From assembly GCA_002729015.1 (NCBI GenBank), contig PBVO01000099.1:19810-34512 (forward strand): DNA of 14,703 bases, in the 5' to 3' direction. Shown here piece by piece: positions 1 to 8,616 of the stretch. The stretch is from Candidatus Poribacteria bacterium (lineage in GTDB: Bacteria > Poribacteria > WGA-4E > UBA9662). The position numbers and the translations under genes were made by a program. Under the pieces are notes generated by a model. That model saw nothing but the letters and a program-made list of their open reading frames with translations. It was not told where the DNA came from and made no database searches. How positions within the stretch are numbered: position 1 is the first letter of the stretch; each line of letters opens with the position of its first letter.

Positions 1-3000
1 TTAGTTGGAGAAAGTAAATTAAGCCTGAAGACCCAAAAGGACTTTTTCCTTCAAGTTAAACTCCCATCATTATTAGTCGAAGGTGATCAAATAAGACCTG
101 AAGTCAGTGTTCATAATCTAACCAATTTTTCTGGTATGGCTAGTCTACAATTACTAATAGATCAAGGGGAAATTAAGGGACGAGAAGAAACTGATTTACA
201 GTCTTTTTCGCAATTAGTTGATTTAGAAGCCAATAGTGTAAACGAGTTTACACTACCAGCAATCGAGGTAAACATCCCGTCTGATATAGCTGACGAAACC
301 TTGGAAATCAGAATTACGGTTAATTGTGAAAAGTGGTCAGACGAAATTCGGACTCAGATTCCGATCCGTCCCTGGGGAATCCCCCATGTAGTTAGTCAAT
401 CGGGTTGGACAAAAGAAAATCGAACTCTCTTTCTTAAATTACCCGCAGATAAAACTTATACCAATCCAAAATTGACTATTCAATTAGGTAAACAGGTCAA
501 TCGGCTAATTTATGATTTGGCGGTCACTAATCAGCCGTTTTTTCTTCGATCTCGGCAATTACAAGTTATTCAACCTAGTCGCCGTTCTGATTTGTTATCT
601 GTAGCCTCTGCCTTGGCATACTTACAACAAGTTGGAGGTTCACCAACTGATAATGTTCAATTAAGTCAAAGTCTATGGAAACTGTTATCTCGACTAATTT
701 CTAATCAAAGGGAAGATGGCGGTTGGCATTGGGTATTTTTGCCAGATCGACAGGAAAGTTCTTCTAGTGACCCACGACTCTCAGCTCGTTACTTATGGGC
801 TTTGATTCAAGCACGCCGAGCGGGTATTTCTTTCAATAATCAAGTTATTGAGCAGGCTGTTGACTACTTGAGAAATGCATTACAAAGAACTTTAAGTAGT
901 TCAACTCGGAAATCAGATGAACAAGCTGCAATTTTACTGCATGCTTTAACGATTCCCAAAACAACGCAAAGCCAAGTCATCAGCCAAACCGATTTCTCCA
1001 TAGCTAATCGTCTTTATCGAAACCGAAATAGACTAAGTGATAGAGCCAAATCATATACTGCATTAGCGCTGGTTAATATGAAACGGTTAGATATGGCGGA
1101 TCAGATTTTGTCTTTGTTACCTTCTCTTCAAAATCGAGTCGATTTGGAAACGTTAGCCATCAGTAGTCTGGCTAAACAGGGAATCAATAAGACCGATCAG
1201 AAACAAGAAATTGAAGCACAAATTCGCTTATTACTTTCCCATCAGGGTTCGCCTGGTTTTTGGCTCAACCAAGATATCATAGTAACAGTGCTAGCAAACT
1301 ATTTTGGTCGAAACCAGTTTGCCGATGAAGACTATAACCTAAGAGTCTTAGTCAATGGGGAAGTGCTTACCGATGACTTGGAACAAGAAACTTCACTCTT
1401 CGAAATAGAAGTACCAAGTGAAAAATGGATAAAAAGCTCAGTTCATCAAGAATTATCCTGCCAAGTCGAATTCCAGTTACAAGGTTATGGTTCATACGCA
1501 TACTTAGTAACACTTAGCGGGTTTTCTGATCAGTTTTTAAACCAGTCAGCAAAATCTACCAAAGATGTGTCATCAATTAAAAAAAATTATTATTATCCCG
1601 AACTAACTTATCACGGCAAGCCAATAGGAGTCAAAAGTACAGCTAATTTAAAGAATTTACATTTGGGCCAACACATGGAGGTAAGAATTCAAATACCAGT
1701 CGATTTGATGACCTCGCTCGGTAGTGACGCAGACGGTTTTATAATCGACGATTTCTTACCCACTGGTGCGGTTATGGTTGATAATTCGTTGAAAGGTGAT
1801 TTTATTCATGCTGAAGTCTTAGCAGGTTATGTCCGCTTTTACTTTCCCCCTAAGCAAAAGTCTCAAAAACGTGCTGGCATGTTCAGTATTCATTATCAGT
1901 TAGCAGGCTATCTCCCAGGTTCTTATAAAATATTGCCTACAATAATTCACCCTCTTGGTTATCAGGACTTGAGGCCCAATAGAACTTTTACTAATCAAAC
2001 CATTATAGCTGGAGACAAATTAGTAATTCTGGATAGTGATACTTCTCTAGTTAGTATAGACTCGACTGACTCGGTAGCTCGTGAATTAGAACTATTGAAC
2101 AGGCGAGAAAAATTTGTTTTAGGTAAACACTACTTCAATGACAGTAAGTATTCGTTAGCCTTTCCATTATTATCTCAACTACGTAATCAGTATCCCCACT
2201 ATAACACTTCTGAAATCGCTCGCATGCTGATGTGGATCTATACCGATACTACTTACAGTGAACAACAAAATTTGGCTACTAATGATTTAACTAATAGCCA
2301 ACAACTAGTTGAAGTATTTGAAGCCTTACGGGAGAGTCAGCCGAGTCTTTTCGTACCACTGGAACGAATCCAAATTATTGCTAATGCATATCGCCAGATT
2401 GAGGAATTTGAGCGATCTATGCTGGTACATCAGGCTACTATCAATGCTAGTTTCAAGCGAGATATAAAAGTTTCCGGGGACATTGCCGATCGTCAGCAGT
2501 TCGAAGACTCAATTCGTTTTGCCTCAGATTTATGGTTGGCATATCCAGATACACCTGTTACTACGAACACCTACTTTGGTATTACTCAGATGCTCGTCAA
2601 TCAGGCCAGTAGTTCACCAACTGAGTCGGTTTCTCTACGGTTGCAAGCTCTTAATCGACTCGAAGCCTTTCGCACTCTTTATCCGATGGATCCGCTTGCC
2701 GATGATGCGGCATTATCACAGATTAACCTCTTACTAGATTTGGAGGACTACGATAATGCTACCCTAGTAGCACAACAGAGTACCGAGATCTTTGCTGATA
2801 GTCAGTTTCTAAGTAGTTTTCAGTACATGAAGTCTTTGGCTGCTTTTTACCAGAACAACTTCCAGCAGGCCATCGAATCCGCAACCCTAATTGCTGATAG
2901 CAATAGTGAAAATAAGAATCTCGCCCAGTATATTTTAGGTCAAATTTTCCATGCCCGAAATCAGCCAGAGAAGGCGATTCAGTGGTATCAAAAAATCGAG

Positions 3001-3825
3001 TCAGTTTATTCTGATGCGCAGGAATCAATAGAGTATTTTCAGCAGCAAAAATTATCTATTCCCGAAGTTACTATTAAGCAACCACAGACACCTAAGATAT
3101 TAGACTTAACCTACCGAAACATTGACAAAGTACAAATCGAAATTTACCAAGTTGATTTAATGAAGCTGTTTTTACGGCAGAATAGCCTCAGCCAAATGAA
3201 CCAGATTCGATTAGCTGGAGTTGAACCACAGCTAAAAATAGAAGTTCAGTTGGATCATTCAAAACCATATATTGATCACAAAAAACAGTTTGAACTTGAT
3301 CTACCTCATATTGGAGCCTATTTGATTATCTGTCGAGGCGACCAAACCAACTCTTCATCTTCTCAATTTACTAGTGGTCTACTTCTTGTTACCCCTTTAG
3401 AAATAGCTGTACAAACCATCGACGATCGGCTTAGAGTATACTTGAAGGATACCGTCACCGGTCAATACCAACCCCGAGTTCACCTAAAAGCTATTGGGTC
3501 CGAAAGCCGAAAATTTGTTAGTGGTCAAACGGACATGCGTGGCGTGTTTTTAATCGATGGCCTAATTGGGCAACCAACAGTGATTGCCAAATTAAATGTA
3601 GATAATTCGAAGGCTGTAGCTTATGCTTTTTATCGAGGGAAAGAAAGAATTGGCTCTGTTCAAAAGAGAGAGTCGAATAAAAAACAAATGGGTAAATCTC
3701 AAACGACCAACTATCGAATGAATCTAAATCGCAGCCAAGAATCCATTCAGCAATCGAACATCCAAAAATTCGAGAAACTTCGCCGTTCAAAAGAGCAAGG
3801 CATTCAAATGCAATATGCCTATTGA
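1..3825 (+). CDS. Alpha-2-macroglobulin family protein, C-terminal part (5' end outside window)
   Basis: The frame is open from base 1. The translation before the first ATG (position 136) already reads as the conserved macroglobulin core (KDFFLQVKLPSLLVEGD, then VHNLTN), so the gene starts left of the window and ATG 136 is internal. In order I see: the A2M core strand region (about 25-400); an alpha/alpha-toroid thioester-type domain (about 550-1300) with DGGWHW at 715-732 and a following DPRLSARYLWAL helix; an MG10/receptor-binding-like domain with DDFLPTGAVMVDNSLKG near 1747; a TPR-like helical region (about 2085-3060); a second macroglobulin-like domain (about 3100-3640, with IYQVDLMKLF and GAYLIICRGD); and a basic, Gln-rich tail. 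The CxEQ thioester motif is absent where it is expected (about 550-590, around QPSRRSDLLSVASAL). Such proteins are usually exported, periplasmic or surface-bound, and trap proteases. Without a thioester, covalent trapping is unlikely, so a structural or binding role is inferred. The tail ends normally at TGA 3823-3825. Confidence 0.88.
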   Translation, partial: LVGESKLSLKTQKDFFLQVKLPSLLVEGDQIRPEVSVHNLTNFSGMASLQLLIDQGEIKGREETDLQSFSQLVDLEANSVNEFTLPAIEVNIPSDIADETLEIRITVNCEKWSDEIRTQIPIRPWGIPHVVSQSGWTKENRTLFLKLPADKTYTNPKLTIQLGKQVNRLIYDLAVTNQPFFLRSRQLQVIQPSRRSDLLSVASALAYLQQVGGSPTDNVQLSQSLWKLLSRLISNQREDGGWHWVFLPDRQESSSSDPRLSARYLWALIQARRAGISFNNQVIEQAVDYLRNALQRTLSSSTRKSDEQAAILLHALTIPKTTQSQVISQTDFSIANRLYRNRNRLSDRAKSYTALALVNMKRLDMADQILSLLPSLQNRVDLETLAISSLAKQGINKTDQKQEIEAQIRLLLSHQGSPGFWLNQDIIVTVLANYFGRNQFADEDYNLRVLVNGEVLTDDLEQETSLFEIEVPSEKWIKSSVHQELSCQVEFQLQGYGSYAYLVTLSGFSDQFLNQSAKSTKDVSSIKKNYYYPELTYHGKPIGVKSTANLKNLHLGQHMEVRIQIPVDLMTSLGSDADGFIIDDFLPTGAVMVDNSLKGDFIHAEVLAGYVRFYFPPKQKSQKRAGMFSIHYQLAGYLPGSYKILPTIIHPLGYQDLRPNRTFTNQTIIAGDKLVILDSDTSLVSIDSTDSVARELELLNRREKFVLGKHYFNDSKYSLAFPLLSQLRNQYPHYNTSEIARMLMWIYTDTTYSEQQNLATNDLTNSQQLVEVFEALRESQPSLFVPLERIQIIANAYRQIEEFERSMLVHQATINASFKRDIKVSGDIADRQQFEDSIRFASDLWLAYPDTPVTTNTYFGITQMLVNQASSSPTESVSLRLQALNRLEAFRTLYPMDPLADDAALSQINLLLDLEDYDNATLVAQQSTEIFADSQFLSSFQYMKSLAAFYQNNFQQAIESATLIADSNSENKNLAQYILGQIFHARNQPEKAIQWYQKIESVYSDAQESIEYFQQQKLSIPEVTIKQPQTPKILDLTYRNIDKVQIEIYQVDLMKLFLRQNSLSQMNQIRLAGVEPQLKIEVQLDHSKPYIDHKKQFELDLPHIGAYLIICRGDQTNSSSSQFTSGLLLVTPLEIAVQTIDDRLRVYLKDTVTGQYQPRVHLKAIGSESRKFVSGQTDMRGVFLIDGLIGQPTVIAKLNVDNSKAVAYAFYRGKERIGSVQKRESNKKQMGKSQTTNYRMNLNRSQESIQQSNIQKFEKLRRSKEQGIQMQYAY

Positions 3826-3853
3826 GAGCCAACATAGAAAAGGTAACCAAAAA

Positions 3854-4912
3854 ATGATTATTATCGATGGCCACTTGGACTTATCTTGGAATGCATTGCA
3901 GGGAAATCGTAACTTACTACAGTCGGTCGAAAAAACCAGAAAAGCAGAAGGAAAAAGTAAAAACACGACAACTGTTGCCCTGCCAGAGATGAAAAAAGCC
4001 AATATAGCAATTGCTTTTGCGACTTTATTTGCCAGATCCACAGGAATACCATCGCCTAATGTAGATTATGGATCGGTTGCTCAAGCCAGCGGCATTGTAG
4101 AAGGACAACTAGGCTACTACCGAGCTCTAGAACGTGAAGGGCACGTGATAATCATCGAGGGGATTGAGCTCTTACAAACACATCTCCAACAGTGGAAAAA
4201 ATGGGAAGAAAAGCAGATAGGCTTGTCTCCGCCACTGGGTCTGATTATTAGTATGGAAGGGGCTGATCCTATTTCAGGAGCTGATCAGCTAGAATATTGG
4301 GTCAAGAAAGGATTGAAGCTAATCGGCCTATCTCACTATGGTATCGGTCGTTATGGTGGCGGTACTGGCACTGAGGAGGGGTTATCCCCCTTGGCATTAC
4401 CTCTTTTAACAGAAATGTCTCGACTAGGAGTTATTCTAGATTTGACTCACTCATCAGATACTTCTTTTTGGCAAGCGTTAGAACATTATTCGGGTTTAGT
4501 GATTGCCAGCCATAATAATTGCCGAACTCTCGTTCCCAACCAAAGACAGTTCAGCGATCAACAGCTTACAGCTATTTTTGAGAGGGATGGAGTAATCGGT
4601 ACAGCATTTGATGCATGGATGCTTGCCCCTGAATGGGACAAAAAAAAACCAGACAACTCAACCATTACGCTAGAAACAGTTGCGAACCATATTGATCACA
4701 TCTGTCAACTAGCAGGTAATTCCTATCATGCTGCAATTGGGACTGATCTAGATGGTGGCTTTGGCAGAGAACAAAGTCCGTCCGATGTAGACAGTATTGC
4801 CGATTTGCCAAAACTAACGGCTATTTTAGAACGTCGGGGTTATTCTTTCGCAGATATTACATCTATCATGTATGGTAATTGGTATCGTGTCTTGGAATCA
4901 ACGTGGAAATAA
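3854..4912 (+). CDS. M19 family (renal/membrane-type) dipeptidase
   Basis: This is a 352-residue zinc dipeptidase of the amidohydrolase superfamily, peptidase family M19, which hydrolyses dipeptides and in bacteria often those with a D-amino acid at the C terminus. All expected binuclear-metal ligands are visible: H7 and D9 in DGHLDL, bridging E135 in SMEGAD, H199 in LDLTHSSD, H220 in ASHNN, and D298 in GTDLDGG. The C-terminal GNWYRVL matches the family's usual G-N-x-x-R-V/I-L ending. I prefer ATG 3854 because MIIIDGHLDL is the normal family N terminus and AAAAGG lies about ten bases upstream. An in-frame ATG at 3815 would add 13 unconserved residues and overlap the macroglobulin stop. There is no evident export signal, so a cytoplasmic enzyme is inferred. 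It lies 28 bp downstream of the macroglobulin gene and may be co-transcribed with it. The physiological substrate is not shown by sequence. Confidence 0.93.
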   Translation: MIIIDGHLDLSWNALQGNRNLLQSVEKTRKAEGKSKNTTTVALPEMKKANIAIAFATLFARSTGIPSPNVDYGSVAQASGIVEGQLGYYRALEREGHVIIIEGIELLQTHLQQWKKWEEKQIGLSPPLGLIISMEGADPISGADQLEYWVKKGLKLIGLSHYGIGRYGGGTGTEEGLSPLALPLLTEMSRLGVILDLTHSSDTSFWQALEHYSGLVIASHNNCRTLVPNQRQFSDQQLTAIFERDGVIGTAFDAWMLAPEWDKKKPDNSTITLETVANHIDHICQLAGNSYHAAIGTDLDGGFGREQSPSDVDSIADLPKLTAILERRGYSFADITSIMYGNWYRVLESTWK

Positions 4913-5008
4913 ATAGATGATTAATCTTTTACGTTGCGCCTTATTCTAACGCACTCTTGGTCATGATTTTTGGCATTGGTCCCCAAATCCGTACTGTGAG
5001 CATAAGAC

Positions 5009-5755
5009 ATGTGTTTGATTCTGCTAGCTCATAGTGTAAACCCAAACTTTCCTCTAATTTTACTAGCAAATCGAGATGAAGATCACGCTCGACCAACAGC
5101 ACCTGCCCATTTTTGGCCTGACGAAACAGGAGTGCTGGCTGGGCGCGATTTAGTAGCTCATGGAACTTGGCTGGGAATAAATAAAATTGGTCGCTGGGCA
5201 GCAGTATCTAACCTTCGTTGTTTTATATCTCATGGAACTGATCAAAAATCCCGTGGGTACTTAGTAAAAGATTTTTTAACGACTACGTCTCCGGTTGGTA
5301 GTTTTGTTACGCAGCAACTAAACAATGGCCATCAATACAATGGATACAATCTGCTATTAGGACAAATCGATTCGTCTCGACCAGAAGTAATTTATTTAAC
5401 TAATACGAAGTCTCAGGCAGTCAATTTACCACCAGGCATTTACGGACTTAGTAATCATATCCTAGGTACTAATGGGTCTAGGGTAATTAAAGGTAAATGT
5501 CAACTAAAATCCATGCTGGAAAAAGAGCACATAGAAGCAAAGCGCCTACTGGATATAATGAAGCAACTAGACGAAGATGCCGAGTCATCTATATTTGTAG
5601 CCAATAGCGATTATGGTACTCGCTCGACTACTCTGATTTTAGTTAAACGAGACGGTAGTACATTGCTGATGGAACGGACTTACTATTCGAAAAATGGGGC
5701 AACCCCAGATAAAGACTCGGATGCCACATTCCAATTTCGAATTAGACCAAGATAA
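5009..5755 (+). CDS. NRDE family protein (TANGO2 / Ser-Thr-rich T10 homologue)
   Basis: A 248-residue protein of the NRDE (TANGO2) family, close to the length usual in bacteria. Signature elements are the Met-Cys N terminus (MCLILLAH), the name-giving NRDE at residues 21-24, ARPTAPAHFWPD, GVLAGRDLVAHGTWLGIN (42-58) and AAVSNLR (64-70). A later FVANSDYGTRSTTLILV stretch matches the C-terminal conserved block. The fold resembles N-terminal-nucleophile hydrolases and Cys2 is the residue usually discussed, but no enzymatic reaction is established; animal TANGO2 is linked to lipid or heme handling. The start is fixed by the conserved MC, although no clear Shine-Dalgarno sequence precedes it. A 96-bp spacer separates it from the dipeptidase gene, and the cupin gene follows 17 bp after its stop, suggesting a two-gene unit. 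Confidence 0.92.
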   Translation: MCLILLAHSVNPNFPLILLANRDEDHARPTAPAHFWPDETGVLAGRDLVAHGTWLGINKIGRWAAVSNLRCFISHGTDQKSRGYLVKDFLTTTSPVGSFVTQQLNNGHQYNGYNLLLGQIDSSRPEVIYLTNTKSQAVNLPPGIYGLSNHILGTNGSRVIKGKCQLKSMLEKEHIEAKRLLDIMKQLDEDAESSIFVANSDYGTRSTTLILVKRDGSTLLMERTYYSKNGATPDKDSDATFQFRIRPR

Positions 5756-5772
5756 GCTGATTGGAGTAATGC

Positions 5773-6147
5773 ATGCCTTTTATTTTGACTGACCAACTGA
5801 AACAAATTGAATTGTTCCCACAAGCGCTAAGTCGTATCGTCTCAGGTGAACAAATTATGCTTTCTTTTTTAGAAATGGAAATGGATTGTATCATTCCAGA
5901 ACATAGTCATCCACATGAACAGGCTGGTCTGATTATAACAGGTAAATTGAAGTTTCGTATTGGAAATGAGGAACGCATAGTTGGAGCGGGAGATGCATTT
6001 CTGATTCCTAAAAATTTAGTACATTCAGGCCAAGTAATTGAGGGACCGGTAAAAGTACTGGATATTTTTGGCCCACCTCGTGAAGACTATCTAGATGCTT
6101 ACAATCAACACGATGAAACTTCGGTGCAGACAGTTTGGCAAACCTGA
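5773..6147 (+). CDS. Small single-domain cupin protein
   Basis: A 124-residue cupin. Motif 1 is HSHPHEQAGLIITG (residues 44-57), giving probable metal ligands among H44, H46, H48 and Q50. Motif 2 is GDAFLIPKNLVHSG (73-86) with H84 as the last ligand, and IFGPPREDY closes the barrel, as in many quercetinase- or sensor-like small cupins. It has no signal peptide and no fused DNA-binding domain. GGAG at 5763-5766 sits six bases before the ATG, a good ribosome binding site. Together with the short gap to the NRDE gene this points to co-transcription. The substrate cannot be assigned: small cupins include isomerases, dioxygenases and ligand-binding proteins. Confidence 0.9.
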   Translation: MPFILTDQLKQIELFPQALSRIVSGEQIMLSFLEMEMDCIIPEHSHPHEQAGLIITGKLKFRIGNEERIVGAGDAFLIPKNLVHSGQVIEGPVKVLDIFGPPREDYLDAYNQHDETSVQTVWQT

Positions 6148-6160
6148 AATGTCTATGTTT

Positions 6161-7650
6161 CTAAATCCGTTCTAAAGGATCTACGGCCGAATTCAGCCAA
6201 ATGGTCAGTGTGGTGCTACGACCAGTAGCACGTAACCTATACATATATTTTGCCAGGCTTCAGTTTTTTCGTTAGCCTGTAGCGGTCCTCCCTCTTGAAT
6301 GACTCCTCAGAATGGGTCTCCTCGCAATGAACGGTTCATTTGCTGAGACATCCCTGATCCATCATTCGAAGTCCATGGCTCAGGATTTCGGTCTTTTTTC
6401 CTGCAAGGTTAATAGTTTCGTGTGGATCATTTTTAATATTGTACAGCGTGTACTCCGGAAACTCCTTTAGATCAGTATGGCAAATACGAATTATAATCCA
6501 ATCATTCAATCTAGCACTCTGGCTCAAAATGAAAAAATCTCTACCATCAGTAGTTTTTCGGACGATTCGCCAGCAAAGATTTGACCATCCAAAGTACCCA
6601 GTTAATCAGCCCCTAACAACTCAGCTAATGTTACTATCATGTCGAGATCTGATAGTGACAACTATCTCGTTTCCTATCAGATTTAGAGTCGGTAAGACTA
6701 AGCCGACGAACAATTAAAGGAATTCGGTTGGTGATATAATCAGCAGTTTGATGGTTCCCCAAATATTCAGCTCGTCCTGATTCTCTCCATAGTCAGCAGA
6801 AATAATGATAGCAGTTTGATCATAAATATCAAAATGCTTTAAATCTTGAATTAATTGGCCCACGAAGTGGTCAGCCATAATGAATACCAGTATCGTAGCC
6901 GTCCAAATGAGACTTCGCGTCATTTACTGTCTGAATGTGGCCAACACTCATAGTCCAGCGTGGCGGTGATTGTAAGTTATAGCGGGGAAATTCGTTTACA
7001 CTCTGTGGACCAAAATTTGGTTTTGTTGTCTGATCAGGTCAGTTGTAATCCAACTATTAATAGGTTCATTTTCAAAAGGGTTGCCATATGAAGTTGAATG
7101 ATCGTAAGGTGTTTGGGGATCCCAAAAATTGAGGTGAAAAACTAGTTATCCTTTTTCCCATTGGTTCGCAGCCATTGCTTCGCTGGGGGATATATCTTAT
7201 CTGCGTTTTCTAATCCACCTTTACCAGTGTCACAAGTTTCTGTAAAATCCTGCCAAATCGGGCAGGCTATATGCCGATTGGGGAAAGGACTGACACTTAC
7301 GGTCTGGTAGAGCCGACTTGACGAATCATACTAGCAAACATTTTGTGAGCGAAAATGGTGATTTTGACATTGATTCGGCATGTCAGCATAGACACCACCT
7401 TGATTGATACTACCAGTATTGATGCCAAATCGACCACCCTAAAAAGTAGTTCGGTTAGGAAGACACGGTGTATCAGTAGCATGAAATTTCGGAAGATTAC
7501 ACCTTAGACCGAAAGTTGCTCGATAATAGGCTATGTTTGCCAGTGGTATCCATAACAAGAAAGATAGTCTGGCCTCATTGAATCAATGTCAATGTAAAGG
7601 ATTCGTATTAAAATTTCCTGTCTAAATTTTTTTGGTTTAAATAGGTTGAG
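6161..7650 (-). pseudogene. Decayed sulfatase gene (alkaline-phosphatase superfamily)
   Basis: Reading the minus strand in pieces recovers a whole sulfatase, but in shifting frames. From the N terminus: [21 protein letters not shown] then TAG (around 7599-7530); TDTPCLPNRTTF then TAG and GGRFGINTGSINQGG (about 7480-7390); TVSVSPFPNRH and DTGKGGLENADKIYPPAKQW (about 7300-7170), then TAG in place of the expected Trp; HLNFWDPQTPYDHSTSYGNPFENEP (quoted pieces HLNFWDPQTPYDH and SYGNPFENEP) one frame over (about 7140-7065); NDAKSHLDGYDTGI; DQTAIIISADYGENQDELN (about 6830-6765); RIPLIVR; and YNIKNDPHETINLAG (about 6450-6405). A terminal LRATGR-like stretch runs to a possible stop at 6161. The CxPxR formylglycine motif survives as CLPNR at 7451-7465, but the usual SDHGEN has become ADYGEN, losing a metal-ligand His. 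At least four in-frame stops and several frameshifts are present, and no long ORF remains. The ends are approximate, and no convincing start codon is left near 7650. Confidence 0.9.
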
Positions 7651-7657
7651 AATGTCT

Positions 7658-8491
7658 TCAGCGTTGAGAATCAACGACACAACGGAATCCATAGTCTCCA
7701 CTAATATTGATGGGGAAATTTCCGTTACGTTTGATTATTGTAAGATCAGACTTCTTACTGTACCAACTGCCACCTTTTAGTACACGCGCTTCTTTCTGCC
7801 CGTCATACCAGTCCTGACACCACTCCCAAACGTTTCCTGCCATGTCAAAGAGACCGTATCCATTCGGTATATAACTCGCAACAGGTGCTGTTAACGCATA
7901 TCCGTCATTTACCTTAGTATCTGCCCAATTGGTTCGGCTAGTTACTTCTTGCAAAATAGACTTAGCTTTTTTGTCAGCAAAGTTACAAAACTTTCCAGTT
8001 GGCAGCTGGTCTCCCCAAGGATAACGCTTAGAATTCAATCCACCTCGTGCGGCGTATTCCCACTCAGTCTCAGTCGGTAGCCTTTTTCCAGCCCATTGGC
8101 AGTAGGCTACAGCATCATGCCACGAGACATAAATCATTGGATGTTGATCTGTTTCAGAATATTGATATACATCTTCGAGACGGCCAGAAAACTGATAGCC
8201 GGTATCTTTCAAAAACACCTTGAACTGAGCTACAGTAACTTCGTGTTTATCCATGTAGAAGGGTTTACTTATTAACTTCTGGTATGAAAGAGAGGGTGAG
8301 ATCAGTACCATTTCCGCATTGTCTTTCAGCCAAGTAATTTTCTTAGCTCTAATATGTCTCAGTTGACCAGCGTGTTTAATCACAATGTTTTGGTTTTCAT
8401 CAGCCAAACCTAGATTAACGCAGCTCACTAATGCCACAAATAAATAAATATTCACAGGTTTCCTATCTTTATTAGTGGCTGATTTTAACAT
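7658..8491 (-). CDS. SUMF1/FGE-like (formylglycine-generating-enzyme fold) exported protein lacking the active-site cysteines
   Basis: A 277-residue protein. Residues 1-30 form an export signal: basic n-region (K3, K8, R10, K11), hydrophobic IYLFVALVS, then either a lipobox-like LVSC (C24) or a signal peptidase I-type site after GLA (residue 30). The FGE-sulfatase domain follows (about 58-277), with [13 protein letters not shown] (78-90), [31 protein letters not shown] (motif cores WHDAVAYC and [14 protein letters not shown]), YPWGD (157-161), [14 protein letters not shown] (211-224), RVLKGGSW (236-243) and GFRC (268-271). In true aerobic FGEs, two copper-binding cysteines five residues apart follow the GGS motif. 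Here the aligned positions are S245 and L250, so conversion of sulfatase Cys to formylglycine is unlikely. The block usual before FYMD (IPxGxFxMG) is also shortened. It lies immediately upstream of the dead sulfatase in the same orientation, which suggests a former pair. Confidence 0.88.
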   Translation of the reverse strand: MLKSATNKDRKPVNIYLFVALVSCVNLGLADENQNIVIKHAGQLRHIRAKKITWLKDNAEMVLISPSLSYQKLISKPFYMDKHEVTVAQFKVFLKDTGYQFSGRLEDVYQYSETDQHPMIYVSWHDAVAYCQWAGKRLPTETEWEYAARGGLNSKRYPWGDQLPTGKFCNFADKKAKSILQEVTSRTNWADTKVNDGYALTAPVASYIPNGYGLFDMAGNVWEWCQDWYDGQKEARVLKGGSWYSKKSDLTIIKRNGNFPINISGDYGFRCVVDSQR

Positions 8492-8540
8492 AGATATTGT
8501 CTTTATCGTTGACTGATAGAGATGGGTAAATTCATTATTA

Positions 8541-8569
8541 TTGTTGTGTTATATGATCAGTGATATAAT
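8541..8569 (+). promoter_or_regulatory. Predicted sigma70-type promoter upstream of purD
   Basis: TTGTTG at 8541-8546 is followed, after exactly 17 bases, by a perfect TATAAT at 8564-8569. Transcription would start near 8576, about 130 bases before the purD ATG, leaving a leader with the hairpin and short ORF described separately. An imperfect dyad (ATATGATCA / TGATATA, about 8551-8567) overlaps the spacer and -10 and could bind a regulator, but in such AT-rich DNA this may be chance. Confidence 0.5.
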
Positions 8570-8616
8570 TTCTAGGCCAGTTGTCTGTCTTATATTTTTG
8601 CCCATCGGTTTCTATT

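Noticed and set aside
136..138. ATG 136 as the start of the macroglobulin gene
   Set aside because: The same frame is open to base 1 and its translation matches the conserved macroglobulin core (LPSLLVEGD, VHNLTN), so the real start lies outside the window.
3815..3853. Earlier ATG for the dipeptidase
   Set aside because: It would add 13 unconserved residues and overlap the previous stop; ATG 3854 has a ribosome binding site and gives the normal family N terminus.
6213..6231. Perfect 7-bp inverted repeat GTGCTAC / GTAGCAC as a terminator for the cupin gene
   Set aside because: It is not followed by a T-run on either strand, and it lies in what appears to be the 3' end of the sulfatase remnant (LRATGR-like region), so it is probably coding debris.
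6439..6717. Plus-strand ORF of 92 codons
   Set aside because: It is antisense to the sulfatase remnant and shows no recognisable motifs.
7440..7442. Stop-codon readthrough or recoding of TAG in the sulfatase
   Set aside because: TAG ends purD in the same window, and the sulfatase also has TAA stops and several frameshifts, which recoding cannot explain.
6336..7482. Three short minus-strand ORFs as separate small genes
   Set aside because: Each matches a different block of one sulfatase in order, so they are fragments of a single broken gene.
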